64,000 nt of DNA from Rhodobacteraceae bacterium UBA6213 (GTDB lineage: Bacteria; Pseudomonadota; Alphaproteobacteria; Rhodobacterales; Rhodobacteraceae), in NCBI GenBank assembly GCA_002421605.1, contig DISJ01000012.1, forward strand, positions 62,001 to 126,000, read 5' to 3'. Under the pieces are notes generated by a model, which did not search any database, had not been told where the DNA came from, and saw only the letters and a list, made by a program, of their open reading frames with translations. A program made the translations under genes and the position numbers. Shown here in pieces: positions 1 to 8,840 of the stretch. Numbering within the stretch: the first letter of the stretch is position 1; every line of letters begins with the position of its first letter.

Positions 1-858
1 AAAGAAGCGGTCGCGCTTGATAAGAAAGCCGCCGACCTGCTGCGCGATCTTTACAAAAACCTCGATCCTTGGCGCAAATGCATGGTCGCACGCCACCCCG
101 ATCGCCCGCATTGCAAAGATTATATCGAAGCGCTGTTCACCGAATACACGCCTCTCGCGGGGGATCGCAACTTTGCCGATGACCACGCGGTGATGGGCGG
201 GCTGGCGCGGTTCAACGATACGCCAGTGGTGGTGATCGGCCACGAAAAGGGCCACGATACCAAAACCCGGATCGAGCATAATTTCGGCATGGCGCGCCCC
301 GAAGGTTACCGCAAGGCGATCCGCCTGATGGATCTGGCAGACCGATTCGCCCTACCTGTCATAACCCTGATCGATACCCCCGGCGCCTACCCCGGCAAAG
401 GCGCAGAAGAACGCGGCCAGTCCGAGGCGATTGCCCGCAGCACCATGAAATGCCTGGAAATCAAGGTGCCGCTTATTTCCGTGGTGATTGGCGAAGGTGG
501 CTCTGGCGGGGCGGTGGCCTTTGCCACCGGCGACCGCGTGGCAATGCTGGAACATTCGATCTATTCGGTCATATCCCCCGAGGGCTGCGCCTCGATCCTG
601 TGGAAAGACGCCGAAAAGATGCGCGAAGCCGCCGAGTCGCTGCGCCTGACCGCGCAAGACCTGCTGAAGCTTGGGGTGATCGACCGGATCGTGGCCGAAC
701 CGTTGGGCGGCGCGCAGCGCGACCCGGGCGCGGCGATCGCTGCAGTGGGCAGCGAAATTGCACTGTTGCTGGACGATCTGAGCAGCAAAAAAGCCGATCT
801 GATCAGCGCGCGGCGCCGCAAATATCTTTCGATGGGTGCAAAGGGGCTTGCTGCGTGA
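1..858 (+). CDS. accA: Acetyl-CoA carboxylase carboxyltransferase subunit alpha, 5' end missing
   Basis: This is the alpha half of the carboxyltransferase of acetyl-CoA carboxylase, which with AccD transfers the carboxyl group from biotin-BCCP to acetyl-CoA, making malonyl-CoA for fatty-acid synthesis in the cytoplasm. The frame is open from base 1, so 285 residues are visible and about 35 N-terminal residues lie outside the window. Recognisable crotonase-like features include DTPGAYPG and the glycine-rich GEGGSGGAVAFATGD. The first in-window ATG (base 82) is internal, not the start. The stop overlaps the start codon of the downstream SMR gene, so the two are probably co-transcribed. Confidence 0.96.
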   Translation, partial: KEAVALDKKAADLLRDLYKNLDPWRKCMVARHPDRPHCKDYIEALFTEYTPLAGDRNFADDHAVMGGLARFNDTPVVVIGHEKGHDTKTRIEHNFGMARPEGYRKAIRLMDLADRFALPVITLIDTPGAYPGKGAEERGQSEAIARSTMKCLEIKVPLISVVIGEGGSGGAVAFATGDRVAMLEHSIYSVISPEGCASILWKDAEKMREAAESLRLTAQDLLKLGVIDRIVAEPLGGAQRDPGAAIAAVGSEIALLLDDLSSKKADLISARRRKYLSMGAKGLAA

Positions 859-1169
859 ACGCGTGGTTGGTGCTGACGCTGGCGGGGCTTTGCGAAATCG
901 GCTGGGCGCTGGGGCTGAAATATTCGGACAACTTCACCCGTCTCTGGCCGTCTGTCTGGACGCTGCTCGTTGCTGCTATCTCATTCGTTCTGTTGGCTAA
1001 TGCGATGAAGTCGCTTCCGGTGGGCACCGCCTACGCGGTCTGGACCGGCATTGGCGCGCTTGGCACCGCGATTGCCGCAGTGTTCCTGTTTGATGAACCG
1101 ATCACCGCCCTTCGGGTGGCCGGTATTCTGCTGATCGTTTCGGGCATCGCGGCGCTGAAACTTGCCTGA
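855..1169 (+). CDS. gdx: SMR-family exporter, Gdx/SugE type
   Basis: A 104-residue, four-helix small multidrug resistance protein of the inner membrane. The start is GTG, overlapping the accA stop by three bases. Conserved Glu14 lies in the first helix. The GLKYS stretch (residues 20-24), Trp17 and the long match KSLPVGTAYAVWTGIGA are typical of the Gdx (formerly SugE) subgroup rather than EmrE. Gdx proteins export guanidinium in exchange for protons; that function is inferred from the subgroup. No guanidine riboswitch can precede it here because the gene is embedded in the accA 3' end, so regulation, if any, comes from the accA transcript. Confidence 0.85.
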   Translation: MNAWLVLTLAGLCEIGWALGLKYSDNFTRLWPSVWTLLVAAISFVLLANAMKSLPVGTAYAVWTGIGALGTAIAAVFLFDEPITALRVAGILLIVSGIAALKLA

Positions 1170-1172
1170 TGC

Positions 1173-1913
1173 CTAGCCGCGCGGCACAACGAACCCCGCC
1201 TCGGCCATCAACCGGATCGAATTGCCTTCGACCTCGGCCTCCAACCGCTTCATGAAATCGCCGATTTCCAACCCCGGCGGGATCGGCTCCAGAAACTCGA
1301 CAACCGCCAACCCTGGTTTGCGCAACATCGAGCGGCGCGGCCAGAATACGCCCACATTGGCCGCCACCGGCACGCAATTCTGCCCGAGCTCCTTATAAAG
1401 TACCCCGCTGCCGATTTTGTAGGGCTTCACTGCCCCTGCCGCGACCCGCGTGCCTTGCGAAAAGATAATCAGCGGCGCGCCTTCTTCACGTCCCGCCCGC
1501 ACCCCTTCAACCATCGCCTTGATTGCTAGCCCGCGCTTGCCGCGTTCGACCGGCACACAGCCGATCAGCTTGGCATACCAACCCACAAACGGCACAAAGC
1601 GCAGCTCTTTCTTCATGATGAACTTGAAGCTGGGCAGCGCGCTGACGATCATCAGAATATCGAGAAATGACTGGTGCTTGGCGGCAATCAGCACCTCGCC
1701 CGATGGCGGAGTGCCGCGCACTTCGCACCGCAAGCCAATCAGCAGGCGCGCCGTGACCATCACCCAGCGGCAGTAAAAGCGGATCACCTTGTAGGTCGCG
1801 CGCCGCCCGCCAAGCAGGGCATAAGGCAGGCCCAGCGTCGCCACCAGCGCCAAAGCCAGATACATCTGGCAGACAAAAAAGACCGAACGGACAAATTGCC
1901 AAGCTTGCCTCAT
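1173..1913 (-). CDS. plsC: 1-acyl-sn-glycerol-3-phosphate acyltransferase
   Basis: Acylates lysophosphatidic acid to phosphatidic acid, the second acyl transfer of phospholipid synthesis, at the inner membrane. It is 246 residues with an N-terminal hydrophobic segment (about 10-35). The catalytic HX4D motif is visible as HQSFLD (His80, Asp85), and the substrate-binding motif is FSQGTR (151-156), a variant of the usual EGTR. I chose the ATG at 1913 because it overlaps the ftsX stop (ATGA) and has a GGGAGGAA ribosome-binding site; a longer in-frame extension would run into ftsX. Third gene of ftsE-ftsX-plsC. Confidence 0.93.
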   Translation of the reverse strand: MRQAWQFVRSVFFVCQMYLALALVATLGLPYALLGGRRATYKVIRFYCRWVMVTARLLIGLRCEVRGTPPSGEVLIAAKHQSFLDILMIVSALPSFKFIMKKELRFVPFVGWYAKLIGCVPVERGKRGLAIKAMVEGVRAGREEGAPLIIFSQGTRVAAGAVKPYKIGSGVLYKELGQNCVPVAANVGVFWPRRSMLRKPGLAVVEFLEPIPPGLEIGDFMKRLEAEVEGNSIRLMAEAGFVVPRG

Positions 1914-2806
1914 CGTATTCCTCCCAACATCTTGAACGCCGCAGTGCGGGTTGCGCCCCAGGCCACCAGCGCGGCCAGCGGCGGTATCAACAGCGGTACC
2001 AACCACTCTACGCCCTCAAAGCCAAGCTCGGCCGGCAGACCGCCAAGATCGCCGGTGGCAGGCAGTGCGGCAAGCGCCGCCATCCCCACGCCAGTGCCAA
2101 CCGCCGCACCCGCAAGCGCGCGCAGGCTGAAGCGGCGCACAAAGGCGCGGGCAATGAACGCATCGCGCGCACCGACCAATCGCAGCACCCGGATCACCTG
2201 CCCGTTTGCCGCCAGCGCCGCCTGCGCCGCCAACACGATCATTGCCGCCGTTGTCAACGCGATCAACCCCAGCGAAGCTATCCCCAGCATACGCAGCCGC
2301 GCAGCCGCCTCGACCAACGGGCGGCGCCAGCGTGCGTGATCGTCAAACACCGCGCCCGGCGCTTCGGCGGCAAGCCGCAGCCGCAGCCCTTCAGCATCGG
2401 GCCCGGCCTCAGTCTCGACCAATTCGACCAGTTGCGGCAACGGCAGACTGGCCAGCGGCAGATCGGGGCCAAACCATGGCGCGAGCAGTTCTTGCACCTC
2501 ATCTGCGTCAAGGACACGGGCTGAAACAACGCCGGGAGTTGCCGCAAGCACGCGCAGCACCGCATCGGTTTGGGCGCCCGTCTGCGAGGCGGGCGCGGAA
2601 ATGCGCACCGTGGCCGTGCGCGCCAACGCATCGCTCCACCGTTCGGAAAGCCTGCCGGTCGTCATCGACAGGGCCAGTGCGAACACCGCAAGCAGCGCCA
2701 TCGCTGCGGCCGAGAATACCGTCAAGCGCGCGGTAAAGCCCGAAGGCGGCACTACCCGCCCAACCGCGGGCACGGTCTTGCGCGGCAACTTGCCGGGCGC
2801 GCTCAT
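1910..2806 (-). CDS. ftsX: Cell division protein FtsX
   Basis: Membrane partner of FtsE. The FtsEX complex controls peptidoglycan hydrolases at the septum. The protein has 298 residues: a short cytoplasmic N-terminus, a first membrane segment near residues 28-48, a periplasmic loop of roughly 115 residues, then three more membrane segments (about 165-190, 220-245, 262-285), the FtsX/permease layout. Its start overlaps the ftsE stop (ATGA) and its stop overlaps the plsC start, so the three are translationally coupled. Sequence identity in FtsX is low, so identification leans on topology plus the FtsE neighbour. Confidence 0.9.
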   Translation of the reverse strand: MSAPGKLPRKTVPAVGRVVPPSGFTARLTVFSAAAMALLAVFALALSMTTGRLSERWSDALARTATVRISAPASQTGAQTDAVLRVLAATPGVVSARVLDADEVQELLAPWFGPDLPLASLPLPQLVELVETEAGPDAEGLRLRLAAEAPGAVFDDHARWRRPLVEAAARLRMLGIASLGLIALTTAAMIVLAAQAALAANGQVIRVLRLVGARDAFIARAFVRRFSLRALAGAAVGTGVGMAALAALPATGDLGGLPAELGFEGVEWLVPLLIPPLAALVAWGATRTAAFKMLGGIR

Positions 2807-3474
2807 AGCTCTGCCCCTGCCAGTTGTAACCGCCGGTTCTGGAACCGCAGCACCCGTGCGCTAACCTGCGATTTGGCAGCGCGGATCAGGTTCATATCAT
2901 GTGTGGCAATCAGCACAGCCTTGCCCATCCGATTCAGCTCGACCATCAGCGACAGCAGCCGCAAAGACATTTCCCAATCAACGTTGCCGGTTGGCTCATC
3001 CGCCAGAATTACATCCGGCGACATGATGATCGCACGCGCCAGCGCTGCCCGCTGCCGCTCGCCGCCCGAAAGCTGCGGCGGAAGCGCCCCGGCAAGCGGC
3101 GCAAGCCCCACCCAAGCGAGCAATTCGGCAAGCTCTTCGGCATCCGCAGGCCGCTCGGCCACGGTTAATGGCAGGGCCACATTTTCGGCCAACGGCAGAT
3201 GGTCCAGAAAGCGGCAATCCTGATGCACGACGCCCACACGGCGGCGCATGCGCGCAGTTTCGTCGCGCCGCATCTCGCGCACTTCCTGTCCGAAAAGTTG
3301 CACCTGCCCCGACGAGGGTAGCAATTCGCCGTAACACAGCTTGAGCAACGTCGTTTTGCCCGACCCCGATGGGCCGGTCAGAAAGTGAAATGATCCCGGC
3401 GCGAGCCTTAGCGAAACGTCGGCGAACAGTTCGCCGCCGCCGTAGTTCATTGCCACCGACTGCAACTCGATCAC
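2803..3474 (-). CDS. ftsE: Cell division ATP-binding protein FtsE
   Basis: ABC-type ATPase (223 residues) that energises FtsX. Visible motifs are Walker A GPSGSGKT (34-41), the ABC signature LSGGERQ (135-141) and Walker B VILADE (155-160). The start is GTG at 3474. It is the first gene of ftsE-ftsX-plsC and divergent from the zinc-ribbon gene at 3620; the 145-base gap must hold both promoters. The length and the compact, single-domain form fit FtsE and not a generic transporter ATPase. Confidence 0.93.
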   Translation of the reverse strand: MIELQSVAMNYGGGELFADVSLRLAPGSFHFLTGPSGSGKTTLLKLCYGELLPSSGQVQLFGQEVREMRRDETARMRRRVGVVHQDCRFLDHLPLAENVALPLTVAERPADAEELAELLAWVGLAPLAGALPPQLSGGERQRAALARAIIMSPDVILADEPTGNVDWEMSLRLLSLMVELNRMGKAVLIATHDMNLIRAAKSQVSARVLRFQNRRLQLAGAEL

Positions 3475-3619
3475 TGCCGCGCCTCGTTCTTTCCGCTACA
3501 CCTTTGTGCCGCCTTGCCTGCAGGCCACTACAAAGACTTGGATATCAGTTCGCCGCTTGCTACAACATGTACAGAGCAATTGCCAGAATGGCGGAAGCCT
3601 GTGGTGGGTGTGGGGTGCG

Positions 3620-4663
3620 ATGCGGCTGATTTGTCCGAACTGCGGCGCGCAATACGAGGTGGATGACAGTGTTATCCCCGATGGTGGGCGCGATGTTCAA
3701 TGCTCGGCTTGCGGCCAAAGCTGGTTTCAACCGGGACTGCGCGCGCAAGAAGAAGCGCAACAGGCCGAGAACGTGGAAGAGATTCCCGGCGCCGCCGAGT
3801 GGGATGCGTTTTCTGCCCCTGAAAGCGCCGATCTAGAAACCACCGCCAAAGTGCCTGCCAAACCCGCCGAGCCAAGCGCAGTTGAGCCCGACCAAGCCAT
3901 AACCAGTGAGGCCGAGCGCGAAGACGCAGGCGAGATCGACAGCCAGACCAACGACGAGAACCAGAACGGCGACGCAGGCGAGATCGAAGCCGAGAGCAAG
4001 ATCGAAGCCGCGAGCGAGAGTGACGGCGCGGCAAGCGAAAGCGACGAAGACGCGAACGCCGACGAGGAAGAACCGGCACCCGGTGGCGATGCCAACCGCC
4101 GGATGCTAGACGAAAGCCTGCTTGCGATATTGCGCGAAGAGGCCGACCGTGAAACCCGCGCCCGGCGCAACGAAGGCAGCAGTCTGGAAACACAGACCGA
4201 TCTGGGGCTGACGCCGCTGCCCGCCGCGCTGACCGCGCGCGCCGCAGCAATGGCCGCACCCGCCGAGGCGGAGGCCGAGGTTGACGCCACCCGTGATGCG
4301 CGCCTGCGCCCCGATCCGGCTGACGTGCAAACGCGCGAAGGGCCGCGCCGTGATCGCCTACCCGACATCGAGGTGATTAACTCGACACTGCGCGCCACCT
4401 CCGAGCGTGGCAGTGCCGCAGCAGCGCGAGACGCCCCCGAAACCCGCGCGCGGCGGCGCACCGGCTTTAGGATCGGCTTCTTTTCAGTCATCGTGGTTGC
4501 CGCATTGGGTGCAGGCATCTACGGCTTTGCACCCCGTATTACGGCAGCACTTCCGGCGCTTGAACCGACCCTTGCGCGCTATGTCGCTGCGGTCGATACC
4601 GGCCGCATCTGGCTGGATGCGCAAATGCGCAGCGTTATCGAACGCCTGCAATCGGATAGTTGA
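3620..4663 (+). CDS. Zinc-ribbon (MJ0042-type) single-pass membrane protein
   Basis: A 347-residue protein with an N-terminal zinc ribbon (Cys5, Cys8, Cys28, Cys31; CPNCG and CSACG pairs) as in the MJ0042/zinc-ribbon_5 family. A long Ala/Glu/Asp-rich, probably disordered middle (about 45-280) follows, then one hydrophobic segment (about 284-304) and a short C-terminal tail of about 40 residues. The start at 3620 puts the zinc ribbon at the N-terminus; an upstream in-frame ATG would add 38 poorly conserved residues. Proteins of this layout are common beside ftsE in Rhodobacteraceae. Function is unknown; a cell-envelope regulatory role is only a guess from context. Confidence 0.8.
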   Translation: MRLICPNCGAQYEVDDSVIPDGGRDVQCSACGQSWFQPGLRAQEEAQQAENVEEIPGAAEWDAFSAPESADLETTAKVPAKPAEPSAVEPDQAITSEAEREDAGEIDSQTNDENQNGDAGEIEAESKIEAASESDGAASESDEDANADEEEPAPGGDANRRMLDESLLAILREEADRETRARRNEGSSLETQTDLGLTPLPAALTARAAAMAAPAEAEAEVDATRDARLRPDPADVQTREGPRRDRLPDIEVINSTLRATSERGSAAAARDAPETRARRRTGFRIGFFSVIVVAALGAGIYGFAPRITAALPALEPTLARYVAAVDTGRIWLDAQMRSVIERLQSDS

Positions 4664-4679
4664 ACCGCCACTCTGACGA

Positions 4680-7211
4680 TCAGAACAGCTCAAGCAAGCG
4701 GCGCAGATAGTCTAGCTCTGCCTCAGGGCGCAGCCGTTCGCCGCTGCGGCGGCGCAACTCTTCCAGCAGATCACGGGCACGGCGATAAACGTCTTCGCCG
4801 CGCAGCATCGTTTCGTCGGTGCCGACTTGTCCGCTATCACCCGCCTGCCTGCCCAGCGGATCGCGCGGCAGCATCTGCCCCAGATCACGCGACGCAGCCC
4901 CCGGTGCACTGTCGTTGGCGCTGTCATCCTCGGCCATAAACTCGCCCAGTGCGCGCATCCCCTCGCGCAGCGCCTCGATCGCTTCGGCCTGACTGTCAAG
5001 CGCCTGTCGCGTGTCGCCTTCGCGCAGCGCGCGTTCCGCCTCGTCCATCGCCCGGCCTGCTTGGTCCAGCAAACGCTGCGCTGATTCTCCGCCCTCTGTG
5101 CCTTGGCCTGGCAGCATTTGCTGTTGCTGATCAAGCTGCTGGCGCAGCGCGCGTTGGCGATCGGGCAAGCCGTCGCTCCCCGCACCAGTGCCGCTGTCGG
5201 CCCCTGCACCCGGTTGGCCACCTAGCGGGTCTTGCTGCTCGGCCCCGCCTTCGCCCTCACCCTCGCCGGGTTGTTGCATCTGGCCGAAAAGATCGTCGGA
5301 AAGCCCCTGCTGTTCGCGCAGCGTTTCGCCCAGTTCCTGCATCGATTGCTGGCCAGGGCTTTGCCCTTCGCCCGCGCCGCCCTGCGTGACCTGAAGGTTT
5401 TCGAGCAATTGCGACAACTGGTCGAGCAGTTCCTGCGCCTCGGCCATGCGCCCCTCTTCCATCAACCGCTGGATTTCATCCATCAGTTGCTGGATCTGAT
5501 CGCCCGTGACCGGCTGGCCTTGACCCTGTTGTGCAAACTCGTCCTGCGATTCAGCGCCGCGCTCGGCCAACATGCGGATGTAATTGTCGCTTGCGTCTTT
5601 CAGCTCTTGCATCAGTCGCGCGATTTCATCGGGCGATGCGCCGTTGCGGATGGCTTCGGAAAGGCGCTCTTCAGCGCGGCGCAACGCAGCCAGCGCATCG
5701 GCCAGACCGCCATCTTCGACATGTTCGGCAATCAGCCAAAGCGCCTCGGCCAATTGATCGCGCAGTTCGGGCGCAAGTAGGCCGGTGGCCAGCGCGCCAT
5801 CAAGCTGGTCGATCAATGCGCGTAGCGGCAGATAGGTGCTTGCGTTCAGGTCTGCGTCGTCGGGCTGGTAGCTGACCGCTTTCAGCACTTCGGAAACGCG
5901 CGGCGCGTTTTCGCGCGACCAAAGCAGATCACGCCGCATTTCAATCAACGCTGCGGCAAGCGGGTCAAAAAATCGCCTGCCCGGCAGTTCCATCGCCACT
6001 GGCGCGGCGTGGCCTTGCTGCCCGCGCCCATCCTCCACGCTAAGTTCAAGGCGCACCGGCAGGTTGGCAAACGGGTGACGTGCTGCGTCTTCCACAAGGA
6101 TTTCGCTGAAATCGGCACGGCTGCCCGCGATCGGCAGCGGCAGGTCAAACACCAGTGGCTCGCGCGGTTCAGGCTCTGTCGCAAGGCCAAAGCGGCGATC
6201 CACTGTTGCCAGATCAAGCGTGATGGTCGCCTCGCCGCGCAGTACGGCGAAATCATCTCGCGCTTTGAAGGGCTGGGCCAACTTGCCATCGGCGCGCCGC
6301 TCTGCCAGGCCAACGGGTTCAACAAAGGGCGCCTTATCCGCCAGCACGGTCAGCGCAAAGGTGCGCCCACCCGGCCCGGCAATTTCCAAGGTGCCGCTTT
6401 GCGTGGCCTCCCATTCGATCGCCTGTGCTGCGCCCGGTGCCGCAGCGACCGACGCGGGCATCGCACCCACGTCTTGGGTCAGCGTCAAATCGCCTGCGCT
6501 ACCGTATAGGCGCAGCGAAAGCTGGGTGCCTTCGGGCAGCACCAGTGCGTTTTCCTGCAAGGCGTTAAGGTACAGCGCCGGGCGGCCGGTATAGCGTGGC
6601 GGTGTCGCCCAGCCTTCCCAGCTTGGCCCCGCCGCCGCCAGTGCCGGACCCGCCGCACCGCCGCCCGGCAACGCCGCACCAAGTTCCGACAAGCGCACCG
6701 AGCCGCCAAAGACCACCGCCATCAGAAGCGCCACCAGCGCCGCAAGCCGCAAGCCCAGCGGGTCACGCCGCGGCAGATCGGGTGCGGGGGGCACCGGCCT
6801 TGCGCCCGCAGTCTGCGCCGCCATCCGTTCCAGATGCGCCGCCCAAAGCGCCTCGGCCCCCGCGCCGCCCAGCGCCATACGGTCGCCCAACGCCGCGATC
6901 GGTCGCCCCGGCAGCGTTGCATCCAGCCGTGCGGCAGCCTCGGTGCGCAGTGGCTTGCGAAACCGCCAGAAGCCCAAGCCAGCAGCGCCCAGCCCAAGCA
7001 GCGTCACCAGCACCGCCGCACCTTGCAAAACCGGTTCGGAAAGCACCTTCGCCGCGCCAAAAGCAAGCGCGGCATAGACCAGCGACAGCAGCGACAGAAG
7101 TGGCCAGAAAGCGCGCAGACCACGCTCAAGCGCCAGCCCCGCCCATGTCAAGGCAAGCGGCAGCCACAGCCGCCGCAATGCCTGTTCTACAGGGCTGCGG
7201 GTTTGGCGCAT
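4680..7211 (-). CDS. TIGR02302 / DUF4175-type low-complexity membrane protein
   Basis: An 843-residue protein. Two or three hydrophobic segments lie in the first 80 residues and another near 150-175, followed by a large, probably periplasmic region. The C-terminal third is rich in Gln, Glu, Met and Gly with coiled-coil character (repeats such as LLDQLSQLLENLQ and QMQQPGEGEGEGG). This matches the alphaproteobacterial TIGR02302 family (DUF4175), whose function is unknown. It lies 27 bases downstream of lysA on the same strand and is probably the last gene of the argH-lysA transcription unit. It converges on the zinc-ribbon gene across 16 bases. Confidence 0.85.
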   Translation of the reverse strand: MRQTRSPVEQALRRLWLPLALTWAGLALERGLRAFWPLLSLLSLVYAALAFGAAKVLSEPVLQGAAVLVTLLGLGAAGLGFWRFRKPLRTEAAARLDATLPGRPIAALGDRMALGGAGAEALWAAHLERMAAQTAGARPVPPAPDLPRRDPLGLRLAALVALLMAVVFGGSVRLSELGAALPGGGAAGPALAAAGPSWEGWATPPRYTGRPALYLNALQENALVLPEGTQLSLRLYGSAGDLTLTQDVGAMPASVAAAPGAAQAIEWEATQSGTLEIAGPGGRTFALTVLADKAPFVEPVGLAERRADGKLAQPFKARDDFAVLRGEATITLDLATVDRRFGLATEPEPREPLVFDLPLPIAGSRADFSEILVEDAARHPFANLPVRLELSVEDGRGQQGHAAPVAMELPGRRFFDPLAAALIEMRRDLLWSRENAPRVSEVLKAVSYQPDDADLNASTYLPLRALIDQLDGALATGLLAPELRDQLAEALWLIAEHVEDGGLADALAALRRAEERLSEAIRNGASPDEIARLMQELKDASDNYIRMLAERGAESQDEFAQQGQGQPVTGDQIQQLMDEIQRLMEEGRMAEAQELLDQLSQLLENLQVTQGGAGEGQSPGQQSMQELGETLREQQGLSDDLFGQMQQPGEGEGEGGAEQQDPLGGQPGAGADSGTGAGSDGLPDRQRALRQQLDQQQQMLPGQGTEGGESAQRLLDQAGRAMDEAERALREGDTRQALDSQAEAIEALREGMRALGEFMAEDDSANDSAPGAASRDLGQMLPRDPLGRQAGDSGQVGTDETMLRGEDVYRRARDLLEELRRRSGERLRPEAELDYLRRLLELF

Positions 7212-7238
7212 CTCATTCTCCGCTCGGGTGCCTGTGCC

Positions 7239-8504
7239 TCAAAGCCATTCGGGAATACTATCGCGGCCCAGCATTTCCTCATAGCTTGGCCTTGCCCTGA
7301 TGACAGCGAAGTGATCCCCCTTCACCAGCACCTCGGGCACCAGCGGGCGGGCGTTGTATTCCGACGCCATAACCGCGCCGTATGCCCCGGCAGAGCGAAA
7401 TGCCACCAGATCGCCCTCGGCCAACTCGGGGAGGGGGCGCGCCTTGGCAAAGATGTCGCCGGTTTCGCAGATCGGGCCGACCACGTCGAAATCTGCAAGC
7501 TCAGTGCCTGCTGCGGGCTCCTTGATCGGCACGATATCGTGGTGCGCGCCATACATGGACGGTCGCGCAAGATCGTTCATCGCCGCATCGACGACCAGGA
7601 ACCGCCTGCCCTCGCCCTCTTTCAGCCAGATCACCGAAGCAACCAGCAGCCCGGCGTTGCCCGCAATAAACCGCCCCGGCTCGATCTCGATTTCGCAGCC
7701 AAGGTCGCCCACGGTTTCGCGGATCACCTGCCCGTAGTCGAGCGGCAACGGTGGCGCTTCGTTCGAGCGGGTATAGGGAATCCCAAGCCCGCCGCCCAGA
7801 TCGACGCGGGTTATGGCATGCCCATCGGCGCGCAGCGCGCGCACGAGGTCTGCCAGTTTTCCAAAGGCTTGGCGAAAAGGCTCAAGCTCGGTCAGCTGGC
7901 TGCCGATATGCACATCGACCCCGACCACCTCGATGCCCGGTAGCGCTGCAGCTTCGGCGTAAACCGCGCGGGCGCGGGCAATCGGGATGCCGAACTTGTT
8001 TTCGGATTTGCCAGTGGCAATCTTTTCGTGGGTGCGGGCGTCCACATCGGGGTTGACCCGCAGCGCCACGGGCGCGCGCAAGCCCATGCCTGCGGCAATC
8101 TCTGAAAGCGCGCGCAGCTCTGGCTCGCTTTCTACGTTAAATTGCCGGATGCCGCCTTCAAGCGCCAAGCGCAGCTCTTCGCGGGTTTTCCCGACGCCGG
8201 AAAACACGATATGATCGCCCGGCACGCCCGCGGCGCGCGCACGCAGGTATTCGCCCCCCGATACCACATCCATCCCCGCGCCCAGATCGCCCAAGAGCTT
8301 GAGCACCGCAAGGTTGCCGTTGGCCTTCACCGCAAAGCAAATGCGGTGCGGCATTCCCGCCAGCGCTGCGGAAAACAACTGGTAGTGGCGCGTTAGCGTG
8401 GCCGCGGAATAGACATAAAACGGCGTGCCAACCGCCGCCGCAATGTCTGCAATAGCGACATCTTCGGCGTGCAGCACACCGCCACGAAAGAGAAAGTGGT
8501 CCAT
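7239..8504 (-). CDS. lysA: Diaminopimelate decarboxylase
   Basis: PLP enzyme (421 residues) that decarboxylates meso-diaminopimelate to L-lysine, the last step of lysine synthesis. Visible features are the PLP lysine in FAVKANGN (Lys60), the glycine-rich phosphate-binding LGGGLGIPY and the active-site ETGDIFAK. I placed the start at 8504 (MDHFLFRGG); ten further in-frame codons upstream look non-coding. It follows argH and two very small lipoprotein genes on the same strand, a grouping frequent in Rhodobacteraceae. Confidence 0.96.
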   Translation of the reverse strand: MDHFLFRGGVLHAEDVAIADIAAAVGTPFYVYSAATLTRHYQLFSAALAGMPHRICFAVKANGNLAVLKLLGDLGAGMDVVSGGEYLRARAAGVPGDHIVFSGVGKTREELRLALEGGIRQFNVESEPELRALSEIAAGMGLRAPVALRVNPDVDARTHEKIATGKSENKFGIPIARARAVYAEAAALPGIEVVGVDVHIGSQLTELEPFRQAFGKLADLVRALRADGHAITRVDLGGGLGIPYTRSNEAPPLPLDYGQVIRETVGDLGCEIEIEPGRFIAGNAGLLVASVIWLKEGEGRRFLVVDAAMNDLARPSMYGAHHDIVPIKEPAAGTELADFDVVGPICETGDIFAKARPLPELAEGDLVAFRSAGAYGAVMASEYNARPLVPEVLVKGDHFAVIRARPSYEEMLGRDSIPEWL

Positions 8505-8574
8505 CAGCGCACCCCTATTAGGGTGGCCGGGCAATGGCTAATCGGTTGGGCGGGCGGCATGAGTGCTCCGTTAA

Positions 8575-8685
8575 TCACTTGGAATTCGCGGCTGAGGCGA
8601 CTGTGCCGGGCGGCTGCGGCGCACCATCGACGCCGCAAGCGGCCTGCACCAACACCAAAACGGCCAGCAGCACGACCCGCCTCAT
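8575..8685 (-). CDS. Tiny putative lipoprotein, 36 residues
   Basis: The reading frame starts with ATG at 8685 and encodes only 36 residues. A Met-Arg-Arg start and a hydrophobic stretch end in VQAAC, then comes a short Pro/Gly/Ala-rich tail. It looks like a minimal lipoprotein, although Gln at -3 makes the lipobox imperfect. Its start overlaps the stop of the preceding 52-residue lipoprotein gene (ATGA), which itself overlaps argH, so translation appears coupled. lysA begins 70 bases downstream. No function is known; such small lipoproteins are often missed by gene callers. Confidence 0.6.
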   Translation of the reverse strand: MRRVVLLAVLVLVQAACGVDGAPQPPGTVASAANSK

Positions 8686-8840
8686 GGCGCGAACCCCACC
8701 GTCAGATTGCCGACCCGGCCTGTCAGCTCTGGCTGGATTCGCGCGCCATCCGCATCCATTTCGATACGCGCATGCAGCGCAGGGTCGGTGCAACCGGCCA
8801 GCACCACAAGCAGCAGCGGCACGCCAAGTATCTTTCTCAT
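8682..8840 (-). CDS. Small lipoprotein between argH and lysA, 52 residues
   Basis: A 52-residue reading frame starting at the ATG at 8840, which overlaps the argH stop codon (ATGA). It has a textbook lipoprotein signal: Met-Arg-Lys, a Leu/Val core and the lipobox LAGC with the modified Cys at position 17. The mature part is about 35 residues, acidic and polar, so it is probably anchored in the outer membrane. The stop overlaps the start of the next tiny lipoprotein gene. The strong lipobox and the two four-base overlaps support real coding despite its size. Function unknown. Confidence 0.72.
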   Translation of the reverse strand: MRKILGVPLLLVVLAGCTDPALHARIEMDADGARIQPELTGRVGNLTVGFAP

